The notes beneath the pieces are model-generated. The model saw only the letters and a list, made by a program, of their open reading frames with translations, ran no database searches and had not been told where the DNA came from. A stretch of 64,000 bases of DNA from Gloeocapsopsis dulcis (GTDB taxonomy: Bacteria > Cyanobacteriota > Cyanobacteriia > Cyanobacteriales > Chroococcidiopsidaceae). The DNA lies in contig NZ_CP119968.1 of assembly GCF_032163395.1 (NCBI RefSeq), positions 4,304,001 to 4,368,000 on the forward strand. Direction: 5' to 3'. The translations under genes were made by a program, and so were the position numbers. Positions 17,179 through 25,764 of this stretch are shown here, one piece after another. Within the stretch, counting starts at the first letter, position 1. The number at the start of each line of letters is the position of its first letter.

Positions 17179-19158
17179 GTGATATTTCTTGAACTCGTAC
17201 TGCAAAATTTTGGTCCTTATCTAGGGCGACAAGTTATCAATTTACGTCCTCAGGAAAACGAAGACTGCCCCATTATTCTATTTGGCGGGATGAATGGTGG
17301 AGGAAAAACCACACTCATGGATGCAATTCGTCTTGCTTTGTATGGACATCGCGCTCAATGTTCTACGCGTGGTAACTTGAGTTATCCTGATTTTCTAGCG
17401 CAATCAGTTAACCGCCATACTTCAATAGATGAACAAACTTCTATTGAGTTAGCTTTTGAAAACATTTTAGATAATGTTCAAGTCGAGTTTCGGATTAAAC
17501 GAAGCTGGGCTAAAAACCCTCGGAATGGCAAAGATACTTTAGGTATTTTAGTTGATGATTGGCCTGACACTGCGCTTGCTCAAATTTGGGATGAACGTAT
17601 TGAAGATTTACTTCCTTTGGGAATTTCAAATTTATTTTTATTTGATGGCGAGCAAGTTAAAGAATTAGCAGAACAGGACGTACCTACCCCAATTGTGGTT
17701 GAGGCAATTCGTTCGTTGCTTGGACTAGAATTAGCTGAACGGTTAGCAAGCGATATTGATATTTTAGTCAATCGTAGACGTAAGTTTCTTGCGGATAGTC
17801 AAACAGTAAGCACTTTAGAAGATATTGAAAAAAAATTAAATCAACAACAACAAGAATATCAAACTGCAAAAGTGCATTTAGCAACGATTCAAGATAAGTT
17901 AACATATGCTCAGGAGCAACAGCAAAAAGCTTCAGATAAATTTGTTTTAGAAGGCGGTAAAATTGCGGCTGAACGCAGCCAGCTTGAGATTCAATTACAT
18001 TATTTTAGCGAAGCCGTTACACAACAGCGCGATACTCTTGTTGAATTAGCTAGCGGCATTTTACCCCTAAACTTGATTTCTCCCCTGCTAACTCAAGCTC
18101 ATAGCCAAGCACAGCAAGAATGTCAACAACAGCAAGCAGAAATTGCAAAAGATATATTATTAGAACGAAACAAAAAGTTTTTGAAATATGTTTTTGAAAT
18201 TGGATTAAATATAGAGCAAATAGAGAAAGTCGAATTGTTTTTTCAGCAAGAAATTAATGCTTTAAAAAAAGATGCTCAACCAAAAATAGAACCTTGGTTA
18301 ATAGCTAATAAGGAAACTATTAATCACATTCACAAAATACTTACTCGCGATTTACCGTACTCTCAATCTTTAGCACAAGAGCGGATAAATAGTTTGAGAA
18401 ATCAAGAAGAAAATTTGACTGCAATAGAAAGGCAACTAGCAGTAGCCCCTGCACCAGAAGTTTATGCACAATTAGGCGATGCAGTTAAATTAGCTCAAAG
18501 GGAACTTGCTCATGCACAAGCTACTTACGAGACAGCAAGAAGACGTTGTGATGAGCTAGCAACAGTTATAGAAAAGACAAAAAAAGAGTTAGCGCAATAT
18601 AGTGAAGAGAATATTGATAGAAAAAATGATGAACATATAATTACTGCATCAACTAAAGTACAAGCAACCCTCAAATTGTTTCGAGAAAAACTGACGTTAC
18701 GCAAACTTAATCAATTAGAATCGGTAATCACAGAATGTTTTTTATACTTATTGCATAAATCCGATTTAGTGCATCGAGTTGCAATTGATACGGATACTTT
18801 TAGTCTTTCGCTTTACGATTTTCAAGGTCAATTAGTGCCTAAACATCGTCTTTCTGCGGGAGAAAAGCAATTACTCGCGATCGCTTTATTATGGGGACTT
18901 GCGCGAGTCTCAGGGCGTAACCTCCCAATTGCAATTGATACACCACTAGGGCGACTTGATTCCTCGCACCGCAATAACTTAGTCGAACGTTACTTTCCTT
19001 CAGCCAGTCACCAAGTCATGCTATTTTCCACGGATACTGAAATTGGTAAAAATGAAGCTGAACAACTCCGCGCTAATGGAGCGATCGCCCGCGAATATCT
19101 TCTAAAATACGATTCAGCAAAACGTTGCACCACGATAGAACCAGGTTATTTCTGTTGA
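17179..19158 (+). CDS. dndD: DndD, phosphorothioation ATPase
   Basis: A 659-residue SMC-like ATPase of the canonical DndD type. It begins FLELVLQNFGPYLGRQ, with Walker A GGMNGGGKTT at residues 36-45. A long coiled coil spans about 210-500. The C-terminal half has the signature LSAGEKQLLAIALLWGL and Walker B IAIDTPLGRLDSSHR (D587). DndD is thought to provide ATP-driven DNA handling for sulfur insertion with DndC and DndE. The GTG start has an AAGGA site. Its TGA stop touches the end of the tnpB element, yet the C-terminus (TTIEPGYF) looks native, so the insertion did not truncate it. Confidence 0.93.
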   Translation: MIFLELVLQNFGPYLGRQVINLRPQENEDCPIILFGGMNGGGKTTLMDAIRLALYGHRAQCSTRGNLSYPDFLAQSVNRHTSIDEQTSIELAFENILDNVQVEFRIKRSWAKNPRNGKDTLGILVDDWPDTALAQIWDERIEDLLPLGISNLFLFDGEQVKELAEQDVPTPIVVEAIRSLLGLELAERLASDIDILVNRRRKFLADSQTVSTLEDIEKKLNQQQQEYQTAKVHLATIQDKLTYAQEQQQKASDKFVLEGGKIAAERSQLEIQLHYFSEAVTQQRDTLVELASGILPLNLISPLLTQAHSQAQQECQQQQAEIAKDILLERNKKFLKYVFEIGLNIEQIEKVELFFQQEINALKKDAQPKIEPWLIANKETINHIHKILTRDLPYSQSLAQERINSLRNQEENLTAIERQLAVAPAPEVYAQLGDAVKLAQRELAHAQATYETARRRCDELATVIEKTKKELAQYSEENIDRKNDEHIITASTKVQATLKLFREKLTLRKLNQLESVITECFLYLLHKSDLVHRVAIDTDTFSLSLYDFQGQLVPKHRLSAGEKQLLAIALLWGLARVSGRNLPIAIDTPLGRLDSSHRNNLVERYFPSASHQVMLFSTDTEIGKNEAEQLRANGAIAREYLLKYDSAKRCTTIEPGYFC

Positions 19159-20429
19159 CATACTCCCTGCCCTTGAAGTGCAGGGATTCTAGGCTCAAAC
19201 AGCAATTGCAAGCTGGGCTTGTCTGACATCGCCTAACCCGATGATTGATGCCCCAACCATTTGAAGATTTTTCGAGGCGTTTTCATCACGTCCGTTGATT
19301 GACTGGCACGATGGGCAACGCCACTGTCTAATAGATAAATCGAGTTTCTCTAAAATCTGACCGCAAGTAGAACAAGTTTTTGAGGAAGGATACCATTGGT
19401 CTACAAATACAATTTTCTTGCTCTTTTTCTTGGCAACCCATTCAAGAATTTGCAAAAATTCCCCAAAGGCTAAATCCGAAACCTTGCGTCCCCAAAGGCG
19501 CTGCATTCCCTTCAGATTCAACGTCTCAAAACACAGCACGTCAAATCTATTAGTGAGTTCGTCAGCTAGCTTCCAGAACCAGTCACGCCGACGATTGGCA
19601 ATATCTTCATGCCTACGGACTAAATTCTTTCTAGCACGCTCTCGGTTGGCAGAATCCTTTAACTTGCTTGAGAGTTGCTTGCTTGCTTTGACGATCGAGT
19701 TGAGCAGTTGCTTGAACAACTCAGGAGATTCGATTGTTTCAGTTTTTGTGCCGTCAAAGCAAGTTAAAAATGTTTTTAAACCGAAGTCAAATCCCGCTAT
19801 CTTACCAGTCGTGAATTTAGCTTCTGGCTCAACTACATCATCAACTACTATAACCATGAATAGTTCACCGAGCAAAGTCCTTTTTATGGTTAATGTTTTG
19901 ACCGTTCCTTGTATCTGTCTAGATTTCCAGAATTGATAAATTTTGTTCCCTATTTTGACTCGATTCCCACCTAGAAACTTATATCCTGCTTGTTTTAAGG
20001 TAAATGACTTGTATTTCTTGAGTTTCTTAAATCCTGGTGGTTTGACTCCTTTATGATGATGCTTAAAGAATAGTTGATAGGCTTTCTCTATGCGCTGACA
20101 AATATCTTGTACGGCCTGAGAACCTACCAATTGCCAACAGGAATGACGTTTTCGCAGCTTGGCAATATGAGCCTGAAGTTTTGAGCTCAAGTGTTTGCCC
20201 CACATTCGGTAGTACCTTTTGTGGAGTGCAATACAATAGTTGTAAATCACTCCAGCAGTATTAATTGTCTGCTTGAGAAACCTATTTCGCTTGTGTTGAT
20301 ATAACTTGAACTTCAGTGTTTTTATGTTATAAATTATACAACAACTAGCTTGTTTTGTGAATAAAAAGTCGCTCTCTTATGGGCGAGGCTTTAAACCCAT
20401 TGTTTTCGGTAACTTCCCTCGCCCCTCCT
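19159..20429 (-). mobile_element. IS200/IS605-type element with tnpB only
   Basis: The element fills the gap between the dndD stop and the dndE ATG. On the tnpB strand its right end has a hairpin, CCCTGCACTTCAAGGGCAGGG, abutting GTATGTCAA at the dndD stop. At the other end an inverted repeat GGGCGAGG/CCTCGCCC (20382-20424) lies just before the dndE start and may be the left-end hairpin. No tnpA transposase is present. Exact ends are inferred. Confidence 0.75.
19195..20250 (-). CDS. tnpB: TnpB, RNA-guided nuclease of IS605 type
   Basis: A TnpB/OrfB protein with the RuvC triad: D155 in GFDFGLKTF, Glu in CFETLNLKG, and Asp in NGRDENASKNL. It also has a zinc finger, CSTCG...CPSC. Family members are RNA-guided DNA nucleases whose guide RNA comes from the right end of the element. 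The N-terminus looks damaged: the homologous sequence continues upstream to 20325 as KTLKFKLYQHKRNRF, but the codon expected to be ATG is ATA. Translation may start at the GTG at 20250, giving 351 residues and losing about 25, or at a rare start. It sits antisense between dndD and dndE. Confidence 0.85.
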   Translation of the reverse strand: MIYNYCIALHKRYYRMWGKHLSSKLQAHIAKLRKRHSCWQLVGSQAVQDICQRIEKAYQLFFKHHHKGVKPPGFKKLKKYKSFTLKQAGYKFLGGNRVKIGNKIYQFWKSRQIQGTVKTLTIKRTLLGELFMVIVVDDVVEPEAKFTTGKIAGFDFGLKTFLTCFDGTKTETIESPELFKQLLNSIVKASKQLSSKLKDSANRERARKNLVRRHEDIANRRRDWFWKLADELTNRFDVLCFETLNLKGMQRLWGRKVSDLAFGEFLQILEWVAKKKSKKIVFVDQWYPSSKTCSTCGQILEKLDLSIRQWRCPSCQSINGRDENASKNLQMVGASIIGLGDVRQAQLAIAV

Positions 20430-20816
20430 ATGGAACCACCACTTGATCGCATTCATCTATCGCAAACTGCAAAAGACCAGTTAATCAAACTCAAACGAAC
20501 TACTAAAATAGACCAATGGAATATCCTATGTCGCTGGGCATTTTGTCGATCGCTTGCTGAACCTGCAATTCCTACATCTGTAGCAATTCCTGCTGATAGT
20601 AACGTAGAGATGACGTGGCGCGTGTTTGGTGGAGAACTATCAGATATACTGGCGATCGCATTAAAACAACGCTGCTATAACGATGGTTTAGGAACTGACA
20701 AGGAAACATTAGCAACACAGTTTCGCCTCCACTTGCATCGCGGGATTGGTTATCTATCAGGCGATCCCAATATCAAGAAAATTGATGATTTAATTGAATT
20801 AGCTTTGCCCAAATAA
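20430..20816 (+). CDS. dndE: DndE, phosphorothioation protein
   Basis: A 128-residue protein of the DndE family, starting at ATG 20430 (MEPPLDRIHLSQTAKDQL). Typical features are IHLSQTAKDQLIKLKRTT, then WNILCRWAFCRSL, and HLHRGIGYL near the end. DndE is small and basic, binds nicked DNA in studied systems, and forms part of the modification complex. An open frame exists upstream to 20379, but that part is IS-end sequence. Without the inserted element dndE would lie directly behind dndD, so its expression now depends on read-through or on a promoter in the element. Confidence 0.9.
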   Translation: MEPPLDRIHLSQTAKDQLIKLKRTTKIDQWNILCRWAFCRSLAEPAIPTSVAIPADSNVEMTWRVFGGELSDILAIALKQRCYNDGLGTDKETLATQFRLHLHRGIGYLSGDPNIKKIDDLIELALPK

Positions 20817-20870
20817 AGCTTGCATTTGCTAAGTTTAATTCTATAATCAAACACAAAAGTTTGATTTGTC

Positions 20871-22316
20871 ATGAAAGCTCTGGAAATTGAACGTCATAGA
20901 GCCGCGATCGCCCGTACTGATTTATCACGTCCAGTGCGATTAGCAATAGAATGGGCAATCATAAATAACGATACCACGTTCTTTGACTACGGTTGCGGCT
21001 ACGGTGGCGATGTCGAACGCCTAACGGCGCGGAATTACACCTGTGCAGGCTGGGACCCCTACTACTGCCCTGATACGCCGCGTACACCTGCGGATATTGT
21101 TAATTTAGGCTATATTCTCAACGTCATTGAAGATCCCGAAGAACGCCGCGAAGCGCTGTGTCAAGCTTGGAATCTGACTCAAAAAGTCTTAATTGTCGCC
21201 GCCCAAGTTTTGATTAATGACCGCAGCAATGCCAAAATTGCTTATGGTGATGGTATTGTAACTCGGCGCAATACGTTTCAGAAGTATTACGAACAAGAAG
21301 AGTTAAAATTATACATTGATCAAGTATTACAAGTTGATGCTGTCCCTGTAGCATTAGGGATTTACTTTGTATTTCGTGATGAAACTGAAAAAGAAAGCTT
21401 TCGCGCTTTGCGTTTTCGTTCGCGGAGTTTAACACCGCGTGTCCGTACTCCGAGCAAACGCTTTGAAGATTATCAAGAACTCTTAACACCACTGATTGAT
21501 TTTATAACAGAACGCGGGAGATTACCTGTTAAAGGTGAACTAGCAGCACAAACCGAAATTTTACTCGAATTTGGGACTTTTCGCCGTGCCTACAACGTCA
21601 TTTTGCAAGCTACCGATGAGGCTGAGTGGGATGCGATCGCCTATCGTCGTTCGTTGGATATTTTGGTATATCTTGCCTTAACGCAATTTGGTAAACGTCC
21701 TGGATTTAGTCAACTCGCCCCCGAACTCCGTCAAGACATCAAAGCCTTTTTTGGTACGTATCCAGAAGCTTGCCAAGTTGCGGATAAAATGCTGTTTAGC
21801 TTAGGAAAACCAGGTGTTGTTGCCCAAACGTGCAAACAAAGTAAAATTGGTAAACTCTTACCCACTGCGTTATATGTTCATGTTTCGGCATTACCCGAAC
21901 TCGATCCATTACTACGGATCTATGAAGGTTGCGCTAGCCGCACAATTGGACGGATGGATAGCGTAACGCTAGTAAAATTTTATACAGATAAACCCAAGAT
22001 ATCGTATCTTTTTTATCCAGAATTTGATACTGAAGCGCATCCTGCCTTACACACAAGTATGCAAATTGACTTGCAAAATCTCAGTGTAGTTCATCGCGAG
22101 TACGACAACGTGGCGAACCCACCGATTCTGCATCGCAAAGAAACTTTTGTAACGCCGAGTTATCCACTGTACGAACGATTTGCTAAATTGACGCGCCGTG
22201 AAGAAAAGTTAGGATTACTCAAGAATACGCGCACAATCGGAACGCGCGATGGTTGGCAACAATGGTTAGCAGAAAAAGGTGTAGAAATTAAAGGCGATCG
22301 CATTATCTCAAAGTAA
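20871..22316 (+). CDS. Dnd-associated putative methyltransferase
   Basis: A 481-residue protein matching the 'DNA phosphorothioation-associated putative methyltransferase' family as I recall it. It starts KALEIERHRAAIARTDLSRP, with a SAM-binding loop FFDYGCGYGGD at residues 37-47 and then AGWDPYYCPD. The C-terminal half (FGTYPEACQVADKMLF onward) is family-specific. Its target is not established: DNA, a Dnd protein or a small molecule are all possible. It follows dndE after 54 bases and probably shares its transcript. Confidence 0.85.
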   Translation: MKALEIERHRAAIARTDLSRPVRLAIEWAIINNDTTFFDYGCGYGGDVERLTARNYTCAGWDPYYCPDTPRTPADIVNLGYILNVIEDPEERREALCQAWNLTQKVLIVAAQVLINDRSNAKIAYGDGIVTRRNTFQKYYEQEELKLYIDQVLQVDAVPVALGIYFVFRDETEKESFRALRFRSRSLTPRVRTPSKRFEDYQELLTPLIDFITERGRLPVKGELAAQTEILLEFGTFRRAYNVILQATDEAEWDAIAYRRSLDILVYLALTQFGKRPGFSQLAPELRQDIKAFFGTYPEACQVADKMLFSLGKPGVVAQTCKQSKIGKLLPTALYVHVSALPELDPLLRIYEGCASRTIGRMDSVTLVKFYTDKPKISYLFYPEFDTEAHPALHTSMQIDLQNLSVVHREYDNVANPPILHRKETFVTPSYPLYERFAKLTRREEKLGLLKNTRTIGTRDGWQQWLAEKGVEIKGDRIISK

Positions 22317-22416
22317 AGTCAACAATTGGTATTACGTAGTTACCTGTTACCATTTAAAATCGCCTAGCTGTGGCAAGATTTACTGAAGGCTAGAGGAGTG
22401 GAGTGAGGCTAGAAGA

Positions 22417-23682
22417 GTGAGTAATCGATCGCTGCTACAAGTATTTCAAAGCCGCAAGATGGTGGCTTTACTGTTACTGGGGGTTTCATCGGGTTTACCG
22501 TTGTTACTCACAAGTAAAACACTGCAAGCTTGGATGACCGTTGAAGGAGTCGATTTAAAATCGATTGGGTTATTTAGTTTGGTGGCTTTACCGTATTCTC
22601 TCAAATTTCTCTGGGCACCCATATTAGATCGCTTTGCGCTGCCATTTTTGGGGCGACGGCGGGGATGGTTAATTGCACTGCAAATTGGCTTGATTTTAGC
22701 GATCGCATTTATGGGATTTCAACAACCCGCCCAAGCATTGCAACTGCTGGCGATCAACGCCTTATTTGTCGCTTTTTTCAGTGCAACGCAGGATATTGCT
22801 GGTGATGCCTACCGCGCAGACGTCTTAGCCGAAAAAGAAATGGGCGCGGGTGCAGCCGTTTTTGTCCTTGGTTATCGCGCCGCGCTACTCATTACAGGTT
22901 CTTTAGCACTCATCTTGGCAGATCGCATTTCTTGGACAAGTGTTTATCTAATCATGGCAGCGGTAATGATCATCGGTGTCATTGGGACATTAATTGCGCC
23001 CGAACCGCAAGGACACGTTCATCTTCCTGCCTCGTTATCCGAAGCAGTAATGTTACCTTTCGGCGAATTTTTTCAACGCTTGGGCGCACTAACAGGAGTT
23101 TTTATCTTATGTTTTATCGTCCTGTATAAATTTGGTGATGCTTTAGTCAACAATATGTCTACGCCCTTTTTATTACAAATCGGGTTTACGCAAACTGATA
23201 TTGGTGCGATTCAAGGAGGAATGGGGTTAATCGCCACGATTATCGGGGCACTGGCTGGAGGCGCAATTTTAAGTAAAATCGGCATCAATCGCTCATTGTG
23301 GATCTTTGGTGGCTTGCAAGCTATTAGTAACCTCGCGTATTTTATGCAAGCACAACTAGGGAGAAATTACCCGTTCATGGTGCTAACGATCAATATTGAA
23401 AATTTTTGTGCAGGTTTAGGTACTGCTGCCTTTGTTGCTTTTTTGATGAGTCTGTGTAATCAAAGATTCTCAGCAACGCAATATGCATTACTCTCAAGTT
23501 TAATGGCTGTCAGCCGTGATATTTTAGTTGCCCCCGCTGGTGCCTTGGCACAAGTAACAGGATGGTCTTTATTTTTTATCATTAGTATCGTTGCTGCGAT
23601 ACCAGGATTGTTGTTACTTCCCGTGTTTGCACCGTGGAACCCAAAACCTATCCCTGTCACCAAACCAGGATTAGAAGATTGA
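22417..23682 (+). CDS. AmpG-like MFS permease
   Basis: A 421-residue, 12-helix major facilitator protein. The start LLLLGVSSGLPLLLTSKTLQAW and PYSLKFLWAPILDRF are AmpG family signatures, as are SATQDIAGDAYRADVL and RAALLITGSLAL. AmpG proteins import muropeptides for cell-wall recycling; substrate identity in cyanobacteria is unproven. It starts at GTG 22417. The TGA stop is part of the TTGAC at the end of the adjacent IS605-type element, which may also supply its transcription terminator. It is probably not part of the Dnd system. Confidence 0.88.
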   Translation: MSNRSLLQVFQSRKMVALLLLGVSSGLPLLLTSKTLQAWMTVEGVDLKSIGLFSLVALPYSLKFLWAPILDRFALPFLGRRRGWLIALQIGLILAIAFMGFQQPAQALQLLAINALFVAFFSATQDIAGDAYRADVLAEKEMGAGAAVFVLGYRAALLITGSLALILADRISWTSVYLIMAAVMIIGVIGTLIAPEPQGHVHLPASLSEAVMLPFGEFFQRLGALTGVFILCFIVLYKFGDALVNNMSTPFLLQIGFTQTDIGAIQGGMGLIATIIGALAGGAILSKIGINRSLWIFGGLQAISNLAYFMQAQLGRNYPFMVLTINIENFCAGLGTAAFVAFLMSLCNQRFSATQYALLSSLMAVSRDILVAPAGALAQVTGWSLFFIISIVAAIPGLLLLPVFAPWNPKPIPVTKPGLED

Positions 23683-23684
23683 CA

Positions 23685-24007
23685 CTCCCACCGATAAATC
23701 GGGGGATTCTTCATTCAACGAGTCCACTTACCTTAGACCCCTTGCGGTATCTAAGCCAGAGGTGGTTCTCTCCTGAAGCGTTAACTTCCGGTCTGCCCGA
23801 CCGTAGTTGCAGAATGCAAACTTTGTTTGATTTAGCTTAAAGCTAAGTACTGTTCGTCCAGCTCCTGTGTATCTTTTACCTACTTTCAGGTGTGTACTAG
23901 GTACACGACTGGAACAACAAAGTAGAACCCATGATTCAGTTGTCAAGGTACAGCGTTTACCTGTTAGGTGACTAAGGTTTTTAAAGAGGTTGATTACCTT
24001 ACCTCTG
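23685..24007 (-). ncRNA. HEARO/omega-RNA-like structured RNA
   Basis: On the minus strand a transcript from about 24007 would fold into several stems visible by eye. These are AGAGGT/ACCTCT at its 5' end, GTGTAC/GTACAC (23892-23906), CGGTC/GACCG (23789-23803) and CTTAGATACC-GCAA-GGGGTCTAAG (23732-23755), finishing in the end hairpin. Hairpin-dense RNAs placed against an IS605-type right end ending GAATGAAGAATCCCC are typical of HEARO (omega RNA), the guide RNA of IscB nucleases. No iscB gene follows, so this is a solo copy. The assignment is from memory of the class. Confidence 0.55.
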
Positions 24008-24013
24008 TGTTTA

Positions 24014-24042
24014 ATTATACTAGGTTTTGTCTGAGAAGTAAA
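24014..24042 (-). promoter_or_regulatory. Sigma70-type promoter for the structured RNA
   Basis: On the minus strand, TTTACT (24042-24037) and TATAAT (24019-24014) are separated by exactly 17 bases, followed by the first stem of the RNA. The -10 is a perfect consensus. This supports active transcription of the RNA-only element. Confidence 0.6.
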
Positions 24043-24165
24043 GACTCTGTCCGTGATTCATCCCCCGACAAATCGGGAGTCTTCTCACAGTTGAACGTAA
24101 CCAAATAATTCAGTTGTAGGATGGAAGAAGAAAAGTATAATGACTAGCTGCGACAAAAGTTACAC

Positions 24166-24384
24166 ATGAAAATCTTACGCGAATATATTGCTCCAGTACT
24201 GGCATTCATAGGATTTTTAATTGCCCTTGTTGCAGTTAGCGCCCGCATCTTTTTACCCAGTGATATGGCTGCGCCTGCACCAATTGAGGAACCCACAGCG
24301 ATACCCAAACAAGCACAGTTATTCAAAACGGATAGTGCGATCGCTCAAAATCCTCTACAACACATCCCAACTTCTAGTGTCTGA
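24166..24384 (+). CDS. Small single-span membrane protein
   Basis: A 72-residue protein with a hydrophobic N-terminal helix (YIAPVLAFIGFLIALVAVSARIFL, about residues 7-30) followed by a short Pro/Ala-rich soluble tail. It is likely membrane-anchored with the tail outside or in the periplasm. No family is recognised. Its stop overlaps the start of the GNAT gene by eight bases, so the two are probably co-translated. Confidence 0.6.
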   Translation: MKILREYIAPVLAFIGFLIALVAVSARIFLPSDMAAPAPIEEPTAIPKQAQLFKTDSAIAQNPLQHIPTSSV

Positions 24385-24853
24385 ACTCATACCTGGATAT
24401 ACGATTCGTGCGGGTGGTGTCGATCGGGCGTTATTACTAAAATGCATGCAACGCACTTATAAGGAACTTTTTCCCGAACAAGATTTCTCACACCTAGCCC
24501 GTACCGTCGAACAATACTACTCAAAAGAAACTCCCTTATGGTGGGTAGAGTTGTCAAACCAACAAGAAAACCCCTTACCCCTCACAGTCGCTTGTCTTTG
24601 GGCGGGAAATGCTATCGATCAAGTCAAGGGCGATCGCTATACCCATATTTTTCTACTTTACGTCGTACCCGAACATCGACGAAGAGGAATTGGTACAGCT
24701 TTGATGGAGTATGCCGAAAACTGGGCAAAAAAAAGAGGCGATCGCCAAATTGGTTTACAAGTATTTCAGTGCAACCAACCAGCATTAAATCTTTACAACC
24801 AGATGGACTACGAATCTACGTCAATTTGGATGGTTAAAAAGCTTGCTCCTTGA
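24377..24853 (+). CDS. GNAT family N-acetyltransferase
   Basis: A 158-residue GNAT protein. The acetyl-CoA binding motif is YVVPEHRRRGIGTALMEYAE, followed by the conserved C-terminal pattern GLQVFQCNQPALNLYNQMDYE. The start is taken as GTG 24377 (SELIPGYTIRAGGVD), which overlaps the preceding stop. An open frame extends further upstream but lies inside the preceding gene. The substrate could be an N-terminal residue or a small amine and cannot be told from sequence. Confidence 0.85.
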   Translation: MSELIPGYTIRAGGVDRALLLKCMQRTYKELFPEQDFSHLARTVEQYYSKETPLWWVELSNQQENPLPLTVACLWAGNAIDQVKGDRYTHIFLLYVVPEHRRRGIGTALMEYAENWAKKRGDRQIGLQVFQCNQPALNLYNQMDYESTSIWMVKKLAP

Positions 24854-24961
24854 ATCCTCGTAGCCGCGTAAAATAAGTAAAGCTAAGAAACACCTGCGCT
24901 TAATAACTATACACACCAAATACCCTGTTAGATTGGCGGTAGGATACGATACTGTATCAGT

Positions 24962-25723
24962 ATGTATGATGAAGATGACATAAACAGTGTACTCGACCAG
25001 GAGATCGAGCTAGATAGTCCTTTAGACCATCTAGGATCGCTTGCTGCTGATTCAGAGACGCCAAAACCCGATCCAGAAGCAATGCTGGCGTTATTAGATC
25101 ATCCGCAAACACAGCAACGGATGTTAGCGGCGCGTGCCTTTTCGGATATTGAGGATCGCCGCGCTACCCCGCATTTGATTGGCTTACTGCAAGATCCTTG
25201 TCCATTAGTGCGAGTCAGTGCAGCCTATGGTATTGGGCGTAATCCTAGCCCTGATGCAGTTGAACCCTTGATTGCACAACTTAACCGCGATTGGAATGGT
25301 TATGTGCGTAAAGGTGTTGTTTGGGCTTTGGGAAATTGCCGCGATCGCCGTACTTTAGTACCTCTTGCGGATGCTTTACGAACTGATATTTCTGCAGTTC
25401 GGCTATGGGCAGCAAGTGCTTTAGCTCAAATGTCACAAGTAGGTTACGAGGCTGTCGTTGGTGCAATGCCGCCTTTAATTGAGGTGCTGGTACAAGATCC
25501 AGTTGCTGCAGTACGTAGTAATTGTGCGTGGGCGATCGGGCAATTATGCCGCGAATTGCCTTCTAATGTTGTCTATGCAACTGCAGTTGATGCTTTGATT
25601 CAAGCTTTTGCTGAAGACGAAGATTTAGGAGTGCGAGAAGACGCTAAAGCTTCTTTGTTAGGAGTTGGCGATCCGCGTGGGTTACAACTGATTGAAACAC
25701 TGGAACAAGAGGGCTGGTTTTAA
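24962..25723 (+). CDS. HEAT-repeat protein
   Basis: A 253-residue protein of about five HEAT/PBS-lyase-type repeats. Examples are LLDHPQTQQRMLAARAFSD, LLQDPCPLVRVSAAYGIG, LRTDISAVRLWAASALAQM, LVQDPVAAVRSNCAWAIGQ and FAEDEDLGVREDAKASLLG. The acidic N-terminal ~40 residues are outside the repeats. Cyanobacterial HEAT proteins serve as bilin lyases or scaffolds. No lyase-specific residue could be singled out, so only a protein-binding role is suggested. It stands alone. Confidence 0.8.
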   Translation: MYDEDDINSVLDQEIELDSPLDHLGSLAADSETPKPDPEAMLALLDHPQTQQRMLAARAFSDIEDRRATPHLIGLLQDPCPLVRVSAAYGIGRNPSPDAVEPLIAQLNRDWNGYVRKGVVWALGNCRDRRTLVPLADALRTDISAVRLWAASALAQMSQVGYEAVVGAMPPLIEVLVQDPVAAVRSNCAWAIGQLCRELPSNVVYATAVDALIQAFAEDEDLGVREDAKASLLGVGDPRGLQLIETLEQEGWF

Positions 25724-25764
25724 TGAGTGGTTAGTGAGGCAAATCGGGGAAATAACAATTGCGT

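Larger units (their letters stand above)
23680..24090 (-). mobile_element. Short IS605-type element encoding only a structured RNA
   Basis: About 410 bases bounded by two related hairpins: CTCCCACCGATAAATCGGGG (23685-23707 region) and TCCCCCGACAAATCGGGAG (24061-24079). TTGAC lies at 23679-23683, overlapping the stop codon of the AmpG-like gene. The inside has no credible gene, but on the minus strand it has a promoter and many hairpins. This fits non-autonomous relatives of IscB/IS605 elements mobilised by a transposase elsewhere. Confidence 0.65.

Noticed and set aside
23728-23946. Minus-strand open frame of 72 codons within the RNA element
   Set aside because: No protein sense; it overlays strong RNA stems and lacks a ribosome site.
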